Below, piece by piece: positions 16,550-26,075 of a DNA stretch of 64,000 nt (position 1 is the first letter of the stretch; every line of letters starts with the position of its first letter). The stretch comes from Parasulfuritortus sp037439465 (GTDB taxonomy: Bacteria; Pseudomonadota; Gammaproteobacteria; Burkholderiales; Thiobacillaceae), in assembly GCA_037439465.1 (NCBI GenBank), contig JBBIVX010000004.1, positions 1-64,000 on the forward strand, read 5' to 3'. Position numbers and translations under genes: made by a program. Under the pieces are notes generated by a model that made no database searches, was not told the DNA's origin, and saw nothing but the letters and a program-made list of their open reading frames with translations.

Positions 16550-17857
16550 TCAGCGCGGTTCGAACAAGGCGATGCTCTCGACGTGGGCGGTATGCGGGAA
16601 CATGTTGGCCACGCCGGCGGCCTTGAGGGCATAGCCTTTGGTGTGGACCAGCACGGCGGCGTCGCGCGCCAGGGTGGCGGGGTTGCAGGACACGTAGACG
16701 ATGCGTGTGGGGCCGCTGCCGTCCTCGGGCAGTGACTTCACCAGATCGACGGCGCCGTCGCGCGGCGGATCGATGAGCCATTTGTCGAAGCGGCCGAGCG
16801 CAACGAGGATTTCCGGGGCCATCTCGAACAGGTTCATGACCTGGTAGCGGGCGAGGTGCGCAAGGCCGTTCAGGCGAGCATTTTCCAGGGCGCGGCCAAC
16901 CAGCGCCGGGCTGCCTTCGAGGCCGAGCACGCGGGCGCCGCAGCGGGCGATGGGCAGGGTGAAGTTGCCCAGGCCGCAGAAGAAGTCGGCGATCTCTTCG
17001 CCCGGCCGGGGGTCGAGTAGATGCATGGCGCGCCGTAGCAGCATGCGGTTGACGCCATGGTTGACCTGGGTGAATTCGGTCGGCTTGAACGGCAGGGTCA
17101 GGCCGAACTCCGGCAGGCTGTAACTGAGCGCCGGGACCGCCAGAGGGTGAAAGGGCCGGGCGCTGTCCGGCCCCTTCGGTTGCAGCCAGATCTGCACCCC
17201 GTGCGTATCGGCGAAGGCGCGCACCAGCGACTCGTCCGCCGCCGTCAGGGGTTCCAACAGGCGCAGCACCAGCACCGCCACCGCCTCGCCGACGGCCACC
17301 TCGATCTGGGGAAGGCGGTCACGCACGGACAGCGTCGCCACCAGTTGGCGCAAGGCCGGCAGCAGGCGGTCTATTCCGGCCGGCAGAACGGCGCAGCCGA
17401 GCATGTCGGCAACGTAGCTGCTGCGCCGTTCGTGGAAGCCGACCAGCACTCCGCCTTTTTTGGGCACGTGGCGCACTGACAGCCGCGCCTTGCTGCGGTA
17501 GCCCCAGGTCGGTCCATGGATGGGCGAAAGCAGGATTTCCGCTTTGATTTTGCCGATATGTTCGAGGCAGTCCTCGAGCACACGCTGCTTGGCGGCCACC
17601 TGGGCGGCCTCATGCAGGTGCTGGTGGGTGCAGCCGCCGCAGCGGCCGAACCAGGGACATTTCGGCTCGACCCGGAAAGCGCTGGGGTGGATGAGGCCGC
17701 TGATCTGGGCCTGTTCGAAGGCATCCTTCTTGCGGTAGATGGACACCGCGACCGTCTCGCCGGCGAGTGCGCCATCGACGAACACCGTCTTGCCGTTGCG
17801 GTGGGCAATGCCGCGGCCTTCCTGGTCGAGTGACTCGATGTTCAGGATGTCGCTCAT
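16550..17857 (-). CDS. rlmD: 23S rRNA (uracil-1939-C5) methyltransferase
   Basis: This 435-residue RlmD (RumA) has an N-terminal TRAM domain (NIESLDQEGRGIAHRNGKTV), the iron-sulfur cysteines CPWFGRCGGC near residue 76 plus an upstream or downstream partner, a SAM-binding ADFFCGLGNFTLPIA, and the catalytic Cys in YVSCNPATLARD near the end. It methylates U1939 in 23S rRNA using S-adenosylmethionine. The ATG at 17857 overlaps the stop of the exonuclease gene (ATGA), so the longer upstream reading frame is not used. Confidence 0.95.
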   Translation of the reverse strand: MSDILNIESLDQEGRGIAHRNGKTVFVDGALAGETVAVSIYRKKDAFEQAQISGLIHPSAFRVEPKCPWFGRCGGCTHQHLHEAAQVAAKQRVLEDCLEHIGKIKAEILLSPIHGPTWGYRSKARLSVRHVPKKGGVLVGFHERRSSYVADMLGCAVLPAGIDRLLPALRQLVATLSVRDRLPQIEVAVGEAVAVLVLRLLEPLTAADESLVRAFADTHGVQIWLQPKGPDSARPFHPLAVPALSYSLPEFGLTLPFKPTEFTQVNHGVNRMLLRRAMHLLDPRPGEEIADFFCGLGNFTLPIARCGARVLGLEGSPALVGRALENARLNGLAHLARYQVMNLFEMAPEILVALGRFDKWLIDPPRDGAVDLVKSLPEDGSGPTRIVYVSCNPATLARDAAVLVHTKGYALKAAGVANMFPHTAHVESIALFEPR

Positions 17858-18633
17858 GCCGGCCAGGCCTCCAGAAACTGTTGCCAGTGACGGCCCTCGC
17901 TGGCTGCCAGGGTGGCGCGTACCAGCCCGATCTCGTGCTGGTAGTGGTCGCGGGTGAAAAGACCGCGCAGCAACTGAAAACGCAGAAAGACCAGGTGGGT
18001 GTTGACCGCGTCGGTCTCGCAATAATCGCGGATGTCGGCGATCTGCCCGGCCTGATAGGCGTTCCAGACCTGGCTGCCATCCATGCCGAGCTTGCCGGGA
18101 AAGCCGAGCAGTTTGGCAAAATCGTCGAGCGGCACGTAGGCGCGCGGCTGGTACAGGGCCAGGAGGTCCATGAGGTCGAGGTGGCGCGTGTGGTATCGGC
18201 TGATGTAGTTGTTCCACTTGAAGTCGCGGTCGTCATCGCCCAGGTCCCAGTAGCGCGGTGCGGCGACGCCATGCAGCATGGCGCGGTAGTGCAGCACCGG
18301 CAGATCGAAGCCGCCGCCGTTCCAGGACACGATCTGCGGTGTGTATTTCTCAATGCCATCAAAAAAGCGCTGGATGATCTCGCTCTCGTCGGCATCCGGC
18401 TCGGACAGGGAAAAGACCTTGAACCTGTCGCCTTCGCGCAGGGCGCAGGAGACGGTGACGATGCGTTGCAGATGCAGCGGCATGAAGTCGGAGCCGCCCG
18501 TCTGCTGGCGTCGTCTTAGCATGGCCATGGCGGCGACCTCGCCGTCGTCGGTGTCGGGGCCGATGCCATGCAGCCGACGCAGGCCGGCGATGTCGGGGAT
18601 GGTTTCGATGTCGAAGACGAGGGTGGGTGGCAT
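17854..18633 (-). CDS. PolB-like predicted 3'-5' exonuclease (DEDD superfamily)
   Basis: This 259-residue protein has the DEDD exonuclease motifs: Exo I FDIETIPD at the N-terminus, Exo II SWNGGGFDLPVLHYRA near residue 105, and Exo III RDYCETDAVNTHLVFLR near residue 205. It matches the family described as related to the exonuclease domain of DNA polymerase B, with no polymerase domain attached. It probably trims DNA or RNA 3' ends; its physiological role is unknown. Its 4-base overlap with rlmD suggests one transcript. Confidence 0.85.
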   Translation of the reverse strand: MPPTLVFDIETIPDIAGLRRLHGIGPDTDDGEVAAMAMLRRRQQTGGSDFMPLHLQRIVTVSCALREGDRFKVFSLSEPDADESEIIQRFFDGIEKYTPQIVSWNGGGFDLPVLHYRAMLHGVAAPRYWDLGDDDRDFKWNNYISRYHTRHLDLMDLLALYQPRAYVPLDDFAKLLGFPGKLGMDGSQVWNAYQAGQIADIRDYCETDAVNTHLVFLRFQLLRGLFTRDHYQHEIGLVRATLAASEGRHWQQFLEAWPA

Positions 18634-18771
18634 CGGCGTGCTTGCCTTGGTGAAGTGTAGAATGAGGCGGCGATTTTACCCGCAGCGGCAATTCGGCGCC
18701 CACACGACTGCCGAAACAGGGGTGGGTGGGCCGCCTGTGGCGCCTGCCGCAAACAACGCAATGGAGGTGCA

Positions 18772-20190
18772 ATGGTGAGACGGTTCTTGACGGTGGTGAT
18801 GGCTGGGGCGGCGGCGTTGGCCTGGGCAGGGGAGGAGCGCCTTTCCACGGAAAAGGAACAGACCGCCCTGGCTGTGACCATTTACAACGCCGATCTTGCG
18901 CTGGTGAAGGACACCCGCCGCGTCAAATTGGGCAAGGGTGACAACCGCCTCGCCTGGCGCGACGTCTCCGCCCGCATCCAGCCGGAAACAGCGCTGTTGC
19001 GCTCGCTCGACGGCAAGCGGCTGACCTTGCTGGAGCAGAACTTCGACTTCGACCTGCTCACCCCGCAGAAGCTCTTGGAAAAATCGGTGGGGCAAACCCT
19101 GCGGGTCATCAAGACGCAGCCACTCACCGGTGTCGAGAGCAGCGAATACGCCATGGTACTGGCCGCCAACGAGGGTATCGTGATCAAGTTCAACGACCGG
19201 GTCGAGACGGGTGTGCCGGGCCGGCTGGGCTTCGACACGGTGCCGGCCGATCTGCGCGACAAACCCACACTGTCCATGTCGCTTGCCAGCGATCAAGCCG
19301 GCGAGCAGGAGCTGGAGTTGTCCTATCTCAGTGGCGGCCTGGGCTGGAAGGCCGACTACGTGGCCGAACTGAGCGGTCGTGAGGATACGCTCGATCTCAA
19401 CGGCTGGGTGACGCTGACCAATGCCAGCGGCACCGCCTATCGCAGCGCCCGCCTGCAACTGGTGGCGGGTGACGTCCACCGGGTGCCGCCGGAACCGCAG
19501 GTCCTCCCCAGGCTGCGTGACAAGTCGGCCATGGCCGCCCCCCAGGCCATGCAGGAAGAGCCTTTGTTCGAGTATCACCTCTACAACCTGGAGCGGCCGA
19601 CCACGCTACTTGACAGGCAGACCAAGCAGGTGGCCCTGCTTTCCGCTCAGAAAGTGGCGGCGACCAAGGAATATGTGCTGCGCGGCGCCGAGTATTACTA
19701 CCACGGCCAGTACGGTGAGCTTGGCGGCAAGCTCAAGGCAGGCGTGTTCATCGAGTTCGATAATCGCGACGGGCCATTGGGCATACCCCTGCCCAAGGGG
19801 GTGGTGCGGGTCTACAAGAAGGACTCCGCGGGCCGCGCCCAATTCATCGGCGAGGATCGCATCGACCATACCGCCCGTAACGAGAAGGTGCGGCTGAAGT
19901 TGGGTGATGCCTTCGACATCACGGCCGACAAGAGACAGACTGACTACCGCACTATCGCCAACTACGGCCGCGCCGGCGGCGCCATCGAGACCGCCTACCA
20001 GGTCGGGGTGCGCAACGCCAAGAATGAAACGATCGAGGTCAGGGTGGTCGAACCCATGCCCGGCGACTGGCAGGTGCTGGCGGAAAGCCTGCCGCACACA
20101 AAGGAGGGCGCGCACACGGCGGCGTGGACCCTGCCGGTGCCGGCCCAGGGCAGGGCGACGCTCACTTGGCGGGTGCGCATCAACCACTGA
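18772..20190 (+). CDS. DUF4139 secreted protein
   Basis: This 472-residue protein has a signal peptide (VVMAGAAALAWA, likely cut near residue 19). The mature region begins TALAVTIYNADLALVKDTR, followed by the YLSGGLGWKADYVAEL and VTLTNASGTAYRSARLQLVAGD motifs typical of DUF4139 proteins, and ends in beta-rich segments (WTLPVPAQGRATLTWRVRI). Members are predicted beta-sandwich envelope proteins of unknown function. It is divergent from the exonuclease gene and has AATGGAGGTGCA just before the ATG as ribosome-binding site. Confidence 0.85.
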   Translation: MVRRFLTVVMAGAAALAWAGEERLSTEKEQTALAVTIYNADLALVKDTRRVKLGKGDNRLAWRDVSARIQPETALLRSLDGKRLTLLEQNFDFDLLTPQKLLEKSVGQTLRVIKTQPLTGVESSEYAMVLAANEGIVIKFNDRVETGVPGRLGFDTVPADLRDKPTLSMSLASDQAGEQELELSYLSGGLGWKADYVAELSGREDTLDLNGWVTLTNASGTAYRSARLQLVAGDVHRVPPEPQVLPRLRDKSAMAAPQAMQEEPLFEYHLYNLERPTTLLDRQTKQVALLSAQKVAATKEYVLRGAEYYYHGQYGELGGKLKAGVFIEFDNRDGPLGIPLPKGVVRVYKKDSAGRAQFIGEDRIDHTARNEKVRLKLGDAFDITADKRQTDYRTIANYGRAGGAIETAYQVGVRNAKNETIEVRVVEPMPGDWQVLAESLPHTKEGAHTAAWTLPVPAQGRATLTWRVRINH

Positions 20191-20206
20191 TCCGGAGGCC
20201 AGTGAC

Positions 20207-20581
20207 ATGACCCAGAAACCCACCCGTCCCGATCCCGCCCGCCTCGACCGCATTGTCGCCGAGGCCCGCCGCCGACAGGATGCGCGGGCGGCCACTTACC
20301 GGGAACAGGCGCTGAAATTGTTTCCCTGGGTCTGCGCGCGTTGTGGCCGCAGCTTCAGCGGCCAGACCCTGGGCCAGCTCACCGTCCACCACAAGGACCA
20401 CAACCACCACAACAACCCGCCCGATGGCAGCAACTGGGAATTGCTCTGCCTTTACTGCCATGACGCGGAGCATTCGCGCGAGCTCGATGCCCCGCTCATC
20501 GCCGGCACGGCGGCGGAACCGGCGCAGCCGGCCACTCACAACCCCTTCGCCGCGCTCAAGGACATGCTGGGCAGGAAATAG
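20207..20581 (+). CDS. yajD: YajD-type HNH nuclease
   Basis: This 124-residue protein carries one HNH motif: zinc cysteines CARCGR near residue 43, the HHKDHNHHNN core near residue 64, and LLCLYCHDAEHSRE as the second zinc knuckle. It matches E. coli YajD in length and layout. HNH proteins cut or nick DNA, but no role for YajD is established. GGAGG lies 9 bases before the ATG, and the gene is 16 bases downstream of the DUF4139 gene, so co-transcription is likely. Confidence 0.87.
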   Translation: MTQKPTRPDPARLDRIVAEARRRQDARAATYREQALKLFPWVCARCGRSFSGQTLGQLTVHHKDHNHHNNPPDGSNWELLCLYCHDAEHSRELDAPLIAGTAAEPAQPATHNPFAALKDMLGRK

Positions 20582-20705
20582 GTGTTGGCCGCGTTGGCAC
20601 GTTTTGGGTGAATACGGCGCCTGGCGGGTTTTTCGCGCGGCCATGGGGTCCGGCATCCGGCCTTGGGTGATAATGCGCCCTTCGCCCTTTTCGCCATCCC
20701 CGTTC

Positions 20706-22283
20706 ATGTCCCGTCTTTTCCTCTACGACACCACCCTGCGCGACGGCGCCCAGCGTGAGGACCTTTCTCTTTCCGTCGATGACAAGCTCGTCATCGCCAG
20801 GCGGCTGGCGGATTTCGGCATTCATTACATCGAGGGCGGGTGGCCGGGTTCCAACCCCAAGGACGCCGAGTTTTTTGCCCGTGCCGGCCGCCTCGGTCTG
20901 GGCGCGACCCGCCTGGCGGCCTTCGGCAGCACCCGTCACAAGGGCTCGCGCTGCGAGGCGGACAGCAACATCGCGGCGCTGCTGCAGGCCGGCACGCCCA
21001 CCGTCACCCTGGTTGGCAAGAGTTGGGACTACCACGTCAGCCAGGTGCTGCTGGCCACGCCGGAGGAGAACCTGGCGATGATAGGCGAGAGTGTCGCCTA
21101 TCTGAAAGCGCAGGGGCGGGAGGTGGTGTTCGACGCCGAGCATTTTTTCGACGGTTTCCTCGCCAATCCCGACTATGCCATGGCCACCCTCGCGGCGGCG
21201 GCCGCCGCCGGTGCCGACTGGCTGGTGCTGTGCGAGACCAACGGCGGCAAGCTACCCTGGCAGGTGGAGGAGATCGTGCGCGCCGTTGCCGGCCGTGTCG
21301 CCACGCCCCTTGGTGTGCATTGTCACAACGACAGCGGCTGCGGCGTGGCCAACTCTCTGGCTGCGGTGCGCGGCGGCGCCAGCATGGTGCAGGGCACCGT
21401 CAACGGTTACGGTGAGCGCGTGGGCAATGCCGATCTGGTCACCATCCTGCCCGACCTGCAATTGAAGATGGGCTGCGCCGTGGTCCCCGATGAACGTCTG
21501 CGCGAGCTCACCGCCCTGTCGCGTTTCGTGGCCGAGGTGGCCAATCTCAAGCACGACGACCACCACCCCTACACGGGTCATTCCGCCTTCGCCCACAAGG
21601 GTGGCATTCATGTCGCCGCCATGCTCAAGGCCAGCGACAGCTATCAGCACATCGACCCGGCGCGCGTGGGCAACCAGATGCGCTCGGTGACCTCGGAGCT
21701 GGCCGGCAGCGGCAACATACTGTTCCAGGCCAAGGCCATGGGCATCGACATGGACCGCGAGGAGGCGCAGCGCGTACTCGCCCAGATCAAACACCTGGAG
21801 TACGAGGGCTTCACCTTCGAGGCGGCCGAGGCCAGCGTCGAACTGATGCTGCACCAGTTGCGTCCGGACTACGCGCGCCCCTTCGATCTGGTGGACTATT
21901 TCGTCATCACCGAGCGCCGCCACGGCCGCGGCTTGCTGGCCGAGGCCATGGTCAAGGTCAAGGTAAACGGCGAGCTGAAGTTCACTGCCGCCGAGGGCAA
22001 CGGCCCAGTCAACGCCCTCGCCCTGGCGCTGCGCTCGGCCCTGGTGGGTGTCTACCCGGTGTTGCGCACGGTGCGCCTCACCGACTACAAGGTACGCATC
22101 CTCAACAGCGCCAGCGGCACCGCCGCCGCCACCCGGGTGCTGATCGATTTCCAGAGCGGGGCCGAGACCTGGACCACGGTGGGTGCCAGCGCCAATATCA
22201 TCGACGCCAGCTGGCGGGCCTTGGCCGACAGCATGGAATACGCCTTGCTCAGGCTCGCCGGCGCGGACCGGGGCGGCGCCTGA
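20706..22283 (+). CDS. cimA: Citramalate synthase
   Basis: This 525-residue enzyme of the LeuA/homocitrate synthase family has the catalytic opening YDTTLRDGAQREDLSLS, the metal-binding HCHNDSGCGVANSLAAVR and NGYGERVGNADL, then HAFAHKG-type residues (GHSAFAHKGGIHV). The C-terminal regulatory domain (from about residue 395) resembles the LeuA allosteric domain. The ARRLADFGIHYIEGGWPGSNPKD segment marks the CimA type. It condenses pyruvate with acetyl-CoA to citramalate, giving a threonine-independent route to isoleucine. The ATG at 20706 fits the family start; the much longer open frame upstream is not coding. Confidence 0.92.
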   Translation: MSRLFLYDTTLRDGAQREDLSLSVDDKLVIARRLADFGIHYIEGGWPGSNPKDAEFFARAGRLGLGATRLAAFGSTRHKGSRCEADSNIAALLQAGTPTVTLVGKSWDYHVSQVLLATPEENLAMIGESVAYLKAQGREVVFDAEHFFDGFLANPDYAMATLAAAAAAGADWLVLCETNGGKLPWQVEEIVRAVAGRVATPLGVHCHNDSGCGVANSLAAVRGGASMVQGTVNGYGERVGNADLVTILPDLQLKMGCAVVPDERLRELTALSRFVAEVANLKHDDHHPYTGHSAFAHKGGIHVAAMLKASDSYQHIDPARVGNQMRSVTSELAGSGNILFQAKAMGIDMDREEAQRVLAQIKHLEYEGFTFEAAEASVELMLHQLRPDYARPFDLVDYFVITERRHGRGLLAEAMVKVKVNGELKFTAAEGNGPVNALALALRSALVGVYPVLRTVRLTDYKVRILNSASGTAAATRVLIDFQSGAETWTTVGASANIIDASWRALADSMEYALLRLAGADRGGA

Positions 22284-22389
22284 TCCGGACCGCCTTTTGC
22301 ACCCACCGCCCACCCGCTGGCGGTGCCAGGCTTGCTAGGGCCAGGGGCCTTGGTTAAAGTGCCAATTCGAAGACTTATTCTTTATAGGG

Positions 22390-22893
22390 ATGCTGCGCTT
22401 CTTCATCATTTTCCTCGCGGTCCAGGCGGCGCTGTTCGGCGCCGAGCTGTGGCAACCGGTGCAAATGGGTCTCGTCATCCCCTGGACCGAGACCCTGGCG
22501 CGGATCAGCGTCGTGCTGCTGCAAAGTTTCGACCCGGACGTACATTCCTACGGTGTTGTCATCCAGAGTCTCAAGAATGGTTTCGGCGTTTCCATCCAGC
22601 CTGGTTGCAACGGCGTCGAGGCCTGCATCATACTCATCGCCGCCATGCTCGCCTTTCCTTCTCCCTGGAAACACAAACTGGTCGGCATCGGCCTCGGCAT
22701 CCTGGCGGTGCAGGCGATGAACGTGCTCAGGGTCATCAGCCTGTATTACCTGGGGCAGTGGAACAAGGAGGTGTTCGAGTTTGCCCACCTTTACCTCTGG
22801 CAGGCGCTCATCATGCTCGACGTGCTGGTCGTCTGGTTGCTTTGGGTGCGCTACCTGGCGGGCCACTCGCTGCTGCCGAAGTTCGGGTCATGA
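22390..22893 (+). CDS. xrtH: Exosortase H (IPTL-CTERM type)
   Basis: This 167-residue polytopic membrane protein has the exosortase catalytic triad: Cys73 in IQPGCNGVEACIIL, Arg114 in AMNVLRVISLYYL and His133 in EFAHLYLWQA. Its small size and these contexts match the single-domain exosortase H. Exosortases act in the inner membrane on proteins with a C-terminal motif-helix-basic tail and remove the tail during sorting to the envelope. Its stop overlaps the start of its partner gene (ATGA), and the type II secretion genes follow at once. Confidence 0.85.
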   Translation: MLRFFIIFLAVQAALFGAELWQPVQMGLVIPWTETLARISVVLLQSFDPDVHSYGVVIQSLKNGFGVSIQPGCNGVEACIILIAAMLAFPSPWKHKLVGIGLGILAVQAMNVLRVISLYYLGQWNKEVFEFAHLYLWQALIMLDVLVVWLLWVRYLAGHSLLPKFGS

Positions 22894-23513
22894 ATGTCAG
22901 TCTGCTGGCCGGGTTCCTGCTGCGGGTGATACTTTGGCTGATTGTTTGTCTTGGCGTCTGGTACGGCCTCGGCCGTTTCCTGGCGATGCCGGTGGCTTGG
23001 TTGTGCATGGCCGTGGCGCAGACCTTCTTTTCCGGCTGGAGCGAGGCAGTCGAGCAAAGCGGTACCACCCTGGCGCTCCTGACCAACCTGCAACTGCCAC
23101 CGCCGCCGGGCGCGCCGGCCAATGCCTCGGCGCTGTTGACCGCAGAGGCGGATTACCGGGTGATCGGCTACGGCCTGCCCATGCTGCTGGCACTGTTCCT
23201 CGCCTCGCGTCCGCACGCCATGGCAGTCAAGATGCTGACCGGCGCCTTGGTCCTGTTGCCATTCCAGGCCTGGAGTATCGTCTTTACCTGGCTCAAACAA
23301 GTGGCCATCCAGGCCGGGCCGGAGGTTACGGCACAGCTACAGTTCGGTGACACGGCGCGCAACCTGATCGGTCTGGCCTATCAGTTCGGTACGCTGGTGT
23401 TGCCGCCGCTGCTCCCGGTGGTCCTCTGGCTGCTTTTGGACCGCAAGCTCTTTTCCACCCTGCTGGTCGAGGCTTATCTGGAACGGGCGGAGCCCGAGGA
23501 AAAGTCGCCCTGA
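22890..23513 (+). CDS. Exosortase H-associated membrane protein
   Basis: This 207-residue protein has an N-terminal hydrophobic segment (LLRVILWLIVCLGVWYGL), a periplasmic-looking middle part with a Pro-rich stretch (LQLPPPPGAPANASA), and further helices near residues 95-130 and 165-190. Its position directly behind xrtH, with ATGA overlap, and its topology match the membrane partner protein that commonly accompanies exosortase H. The biochemical role of this partner is not established. gspC begins 35 bases after its stop, so transcription probably continues into the secretion operon. Confidence 0.75.
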   Translation: MNVSLLAGFLLRVILWLIVCLGVWYGLGRFLAMPVAWLCMAVAQTFFSGWSEAVEQSGTTLALLTNLQLPPPPGAPANASALLTAEADYRVIGYGLPMLLALFLASRPHAMAVKMLTGALVLLPFQAWSIVFTWLKQVAIQAGPEVTAQLQFGDTARNLIGLAYQFGTLVLPPLLPVVLWLLLDRKLFSTLLVEAYLERAEPEEKSP

Positions 23514-23548
23514 GCGTTGCGCTTTACCCAGACTTTCCATGGAGAAAC

Positions 23549-24079
23549 ATGCTGGCCCTGGCGCCTAAACATTCACCCGTGGCCTTTGTCGCCGCCCGCC
23601 TGCCGCGCTGGCTGACCTGGTTGCTGGTATTGGCCTGCGCCGTTTCGCTGGCCGGGTGGACATGGCGGCTCCTGCCGCTGCCGCGGGCGTCTGCGCCCGG
23701 CCCGCTCGCCACTCCTGCGGCCGTGCCGTCCGCCGCCCGCCTGTCGGCCCAGCACTGGTTCGGGGCGGCGTCTGTCACCGCCGGCGCGCCTTCCGGCCGC
23801 TATGTCCTGCGCTGGGTCTACCCCGGTCGGCCGGGCGTGTGCATCCTCGGCGTGGCGGGTTTACGGGATCGCGCTTTCCGCGTGGGCGAGGAGGTCGAGC
23901 CCGGTCTGGTGGTGCGCGAGGTGGGCGCCGACTCCGTCCTGCTGGCGGGGCCGGCGGGGAGCGAACGGCTGCCACTGTCCAATGACAAGGCGCGGCGCGG
24001 TCAGACCGCCGCCACGGCCGTGACCGAAGCGGCGCGTGCAATCGGAGTGCCGCCGCGTACCGTTCCCCACGATCATTGA
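23549..24079 (+). CDS. gspC: Type II secretion system protein C (short form)
   Basis: This 176-residue protein has one transmembrane segment (LTWLLVLACAVSLAGWTWRLL), a Pro/Ala-rich periplasmic linker, then the homology region with SAQHWFGAAS and RPGVCILGVAGLRDRAFRVG and a second strand set LLAGPAGSERLPL. GspC links the inner-membrane platform to the secretin GspD. It lacks the PDZ domain found in longer GspC proteins, so it ends after the homology region. It is the first gsp gene, 13 bases before gspD. Confidence 0.8.
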   Translation: MLALAPKHSPVAFVAARLPRWLTWLLVLACAVSLAGWTWRLLPLPRASAPGPLATPAAVPSAARLSAQHWFGAASVTAGAPSGRYVLRWVYPGRPGVCILGVAGLRDRAFRVGEEVEPGLVVREVGADSVLLAGPAGSERLPLSNDKARRGQTAATAVTEAARAIGVPPRTVPHDH

Positions 24080-24092
24080 AAGGCCGCTGTCC

Positions 24093-26075
24093 ATGATGCC
24101 TACGCTACGACTCCTTCTCCTCTGGCTGCTGGCCGTAGGCCTGTTGTTCGGGGCGGCGCCGGCCGGCGCCGATGACACGGTCTCGCTTGATTTCGTCGAC
24201 ACCGACATCGCCGCCGTGGCCAAGGCGGTGGGCTACATCACCCAACGCAATTTCATCCTCGACCCGCGCGTCAAGGGCGGTATCAACATCGTCTCCAGCC
24301 GGCCATTGCCCAGGGGGCAGGTCTATGAAGTCTTCCTGGCGGCGCTGCGCACCCAGGGGTACACCGTGGTGGAGGGGCGCGGCGCCCTGAAGATCGTACC
24401 CGAGGCCGATGCCAAGCAGAACTATACCGTCACCGCCGGCAAGCGCTTGAAGTCCGGTGGCGATGCACTGGTCACCCAGGTTTACCCGCTCCAGTTTGCC
24501 GACGCCGTGCAGATGCTGCCGGTGTTGCGGCCGCTGATTTCACCCAACAACGTGATCTCGGCACTGCCGGCGGGCAACCTGCTGGTGATGACCGATTACG
24601 CCGACAACCTCAAGCGCCTGGATAGGCTGATCGAGGCCATGGACCAGCCGGCCGGCCGCGATGCCGAGGTCATCGCCCTGCACCATGCCATGGCCGCCGA
24701 CGTCGCGGCACTGCTGCAGAAGGTGCTGGGTGAGGTCAAGGATGAGTCGGCCTCGCAGAAGCTCCATGTCGCCGCCGACGCCCGCAGCAACAGCCTGTTG
24801 ATCCGTGGCGACAACCCGTCGCGGGTGATGCGCCTGCGGCAGATGGTGGTCGAGCTCGATAAGCCCGACGCCCAGGGCGGAGCCCCCAGGGTGATCTACC
24901 TGCGCAACGCCGATGCCAGCAGGCTGGCGCAGACCCTGCGCGGTGCCCTGGCCGCCGACGGCACGCCGGCAGCCGCCACCGCGCCCGCAACTTCCCCGTC
25001 CGCTCCGACCACCGCCACCGGGACGGGGGCGCTGCAAATATTTGCCGACGCCGCCGCCAATGCCCTCATCCTCACCGGACCGGCCATACTCCAGGCGCAG
25101 TACGCAGCGATCATCGAGAAACTCGACACCCGCCCGGCGGAGGTTTTCGTCGAGGCCCTGATCGTCGAAATGTCGGCCGAGAAGGCGACTGAATTCGGCA
25201 TCCAGTGGCAGTTTGCCGACGGTCTCAGCGGCAGTTCCGACGCCGGTCTCATCGGCGGCGTCAACTTCGGCGGCAGCGGCAACAACATCCTCCAGTCCAG
25301 CCAGAACCTGGCCGGCGTCGGCCGCGGCCTCAACCTCGGCTACATGGACGGCACCCTCACCCTGCCCATCAACGGCACCGAGGTGAAAATACTCAACCTG
25401 GGTGTGCTGGCGCGCGCCCTCGAAGCCAAGACCGGTGCCAATATCCTGTCCGCGCCCAACCTGCTCACCCTGGACAACGAGGAGGCCAAGATCGTCATCG
25501 GCCAGAACGTGCCCTTCGTCACCGGCCAGTACACCCTCAACAATACCAGTGGCAGCACCTCGCCGTTCCAGACCATACAGCGCCAGGACGTCGGTCTCAC
25601 CCTCAAGGTCAAGCCGCAAATCTCCGAAAACGGCGACATCCGCCTGAAGCTCTATCAGGAGGTGTCGAGCCTGCGCCAGACCACCGACATCGCCAACCTC
25701 ATCACCGACAAGCGTTCCATAGAGACCACCGTGGTGGTGGACGACGGCCGCATCGTGGTGCTGGGCGGGCTTATGGAGGACCGCTTCCAGGATGGTCAGG
25801 ACAAGGTGCCGCTGCTCGGCGACGTGCCGCTGCTGGGGCGGCTCTTCCGCTATGACAGCCGTAAACAGGTGAAGACCAATCTGTTCGTTTTCCTGCGGCC
25901 GACGGTGGTGCGCGATGGCAAGAGCCTGGATGCCCTTTCCGGCGACCGTTACAACTATGTGCGGGGCCGCTTCGGCGACGGCGGCGAGCGTGCCGGCATG
26001 GCTATCGAGACGCCGCCGGCGGCGCAACTTTGGTTGAAGCCGGACACCGCCCTGGGCGGGAACGCCGACCGATGA
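24093..26075 (+). CDS. gspD: Type II secretion secretin GspD
   Basis: This 660-residue outer-membrane secretin has a signal peptide (LLLLWLLAVGLLFGAAPAGA), N0-N3 periplasmic domains (VSLDFVDTDIAAVAKAVGYI; ILDPRVKGGINIVSSRPL; VYPLQFADAVQMLPVLRPLI; VIYLRNADASRLAQTLRGAL) and the C-terminal secretin pore (SAPNLLTLDNEEAKIVIGQN, VPLLGDVPLLGRLFRY). A Pro/Ala/Thr-rich linker near residue 290 interrupts N3, a normal feature. A short C-terminal tail follows the pore; no pilotin gene is seen nearby. The stop overlaps gspE (ATGA). Confidence 0.96.
   Translation: MMPTLRLLLLWLLAVGLLFGAAPAGADDTVSLDFVDTDIAAVAKAVGYITQRNFILDPRVKGGINIVSSRPLPRGQVYEVFLAALRTQGYTVVEGRGALKIVPEADAKQNYTVTAGKRLKSGGDALVTQVYPLQFADAVQMLPVLRPLISPNNVISALPAGNLLVMTDYADNLKRLDRLIEAMDQPAGRDAEVIALHHAMAADVAALLQKVLGEVKDESASQKLHVAADARSNSLLIRGDNPSRVMRLRQMVVELDKPDAQGGAPRVIYLRNADASRLAQTLRGALAADGTPAAATAPATSPSAPTTATGTGALQIFADAAANALILTGPAILQAQYAAIIEKLDTRPAEVFVEALIVEMSAEKATEFGIQWQFADGLSGSSDAGLIGGVNFGGSGNNILQSSQNLAGVGRGLNLGYMDGTLTLPINGTEVKILNLGVLARALEAKTGANILSAPNLLTLDNEEAKIVIGQNVPFVTGQYTLNNTSGSTSPFQTIQRQDVGLTLKVKPQISENGDIRLKLYQEVSSLRQTTDIANLITDKRSIETTVVVDDGRIVVLGGLMEDRFQDGQDKVPLLGDVPLLGRLFRYDSRKQVKTNLFVFLRPTVVRDGKSLDALSGDRYNYVRGRFGDGGERAGMAIETPPAAQLWLKPDTALGGNADR

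Noticed and set aside
24540..26027. Long open frame (495 codons) on the strand opposite gspD
   Set aside because: It is a GC-rich shadow of gspD. The plus-strand frame has clear secretin domains and the antisense product has no known motif.
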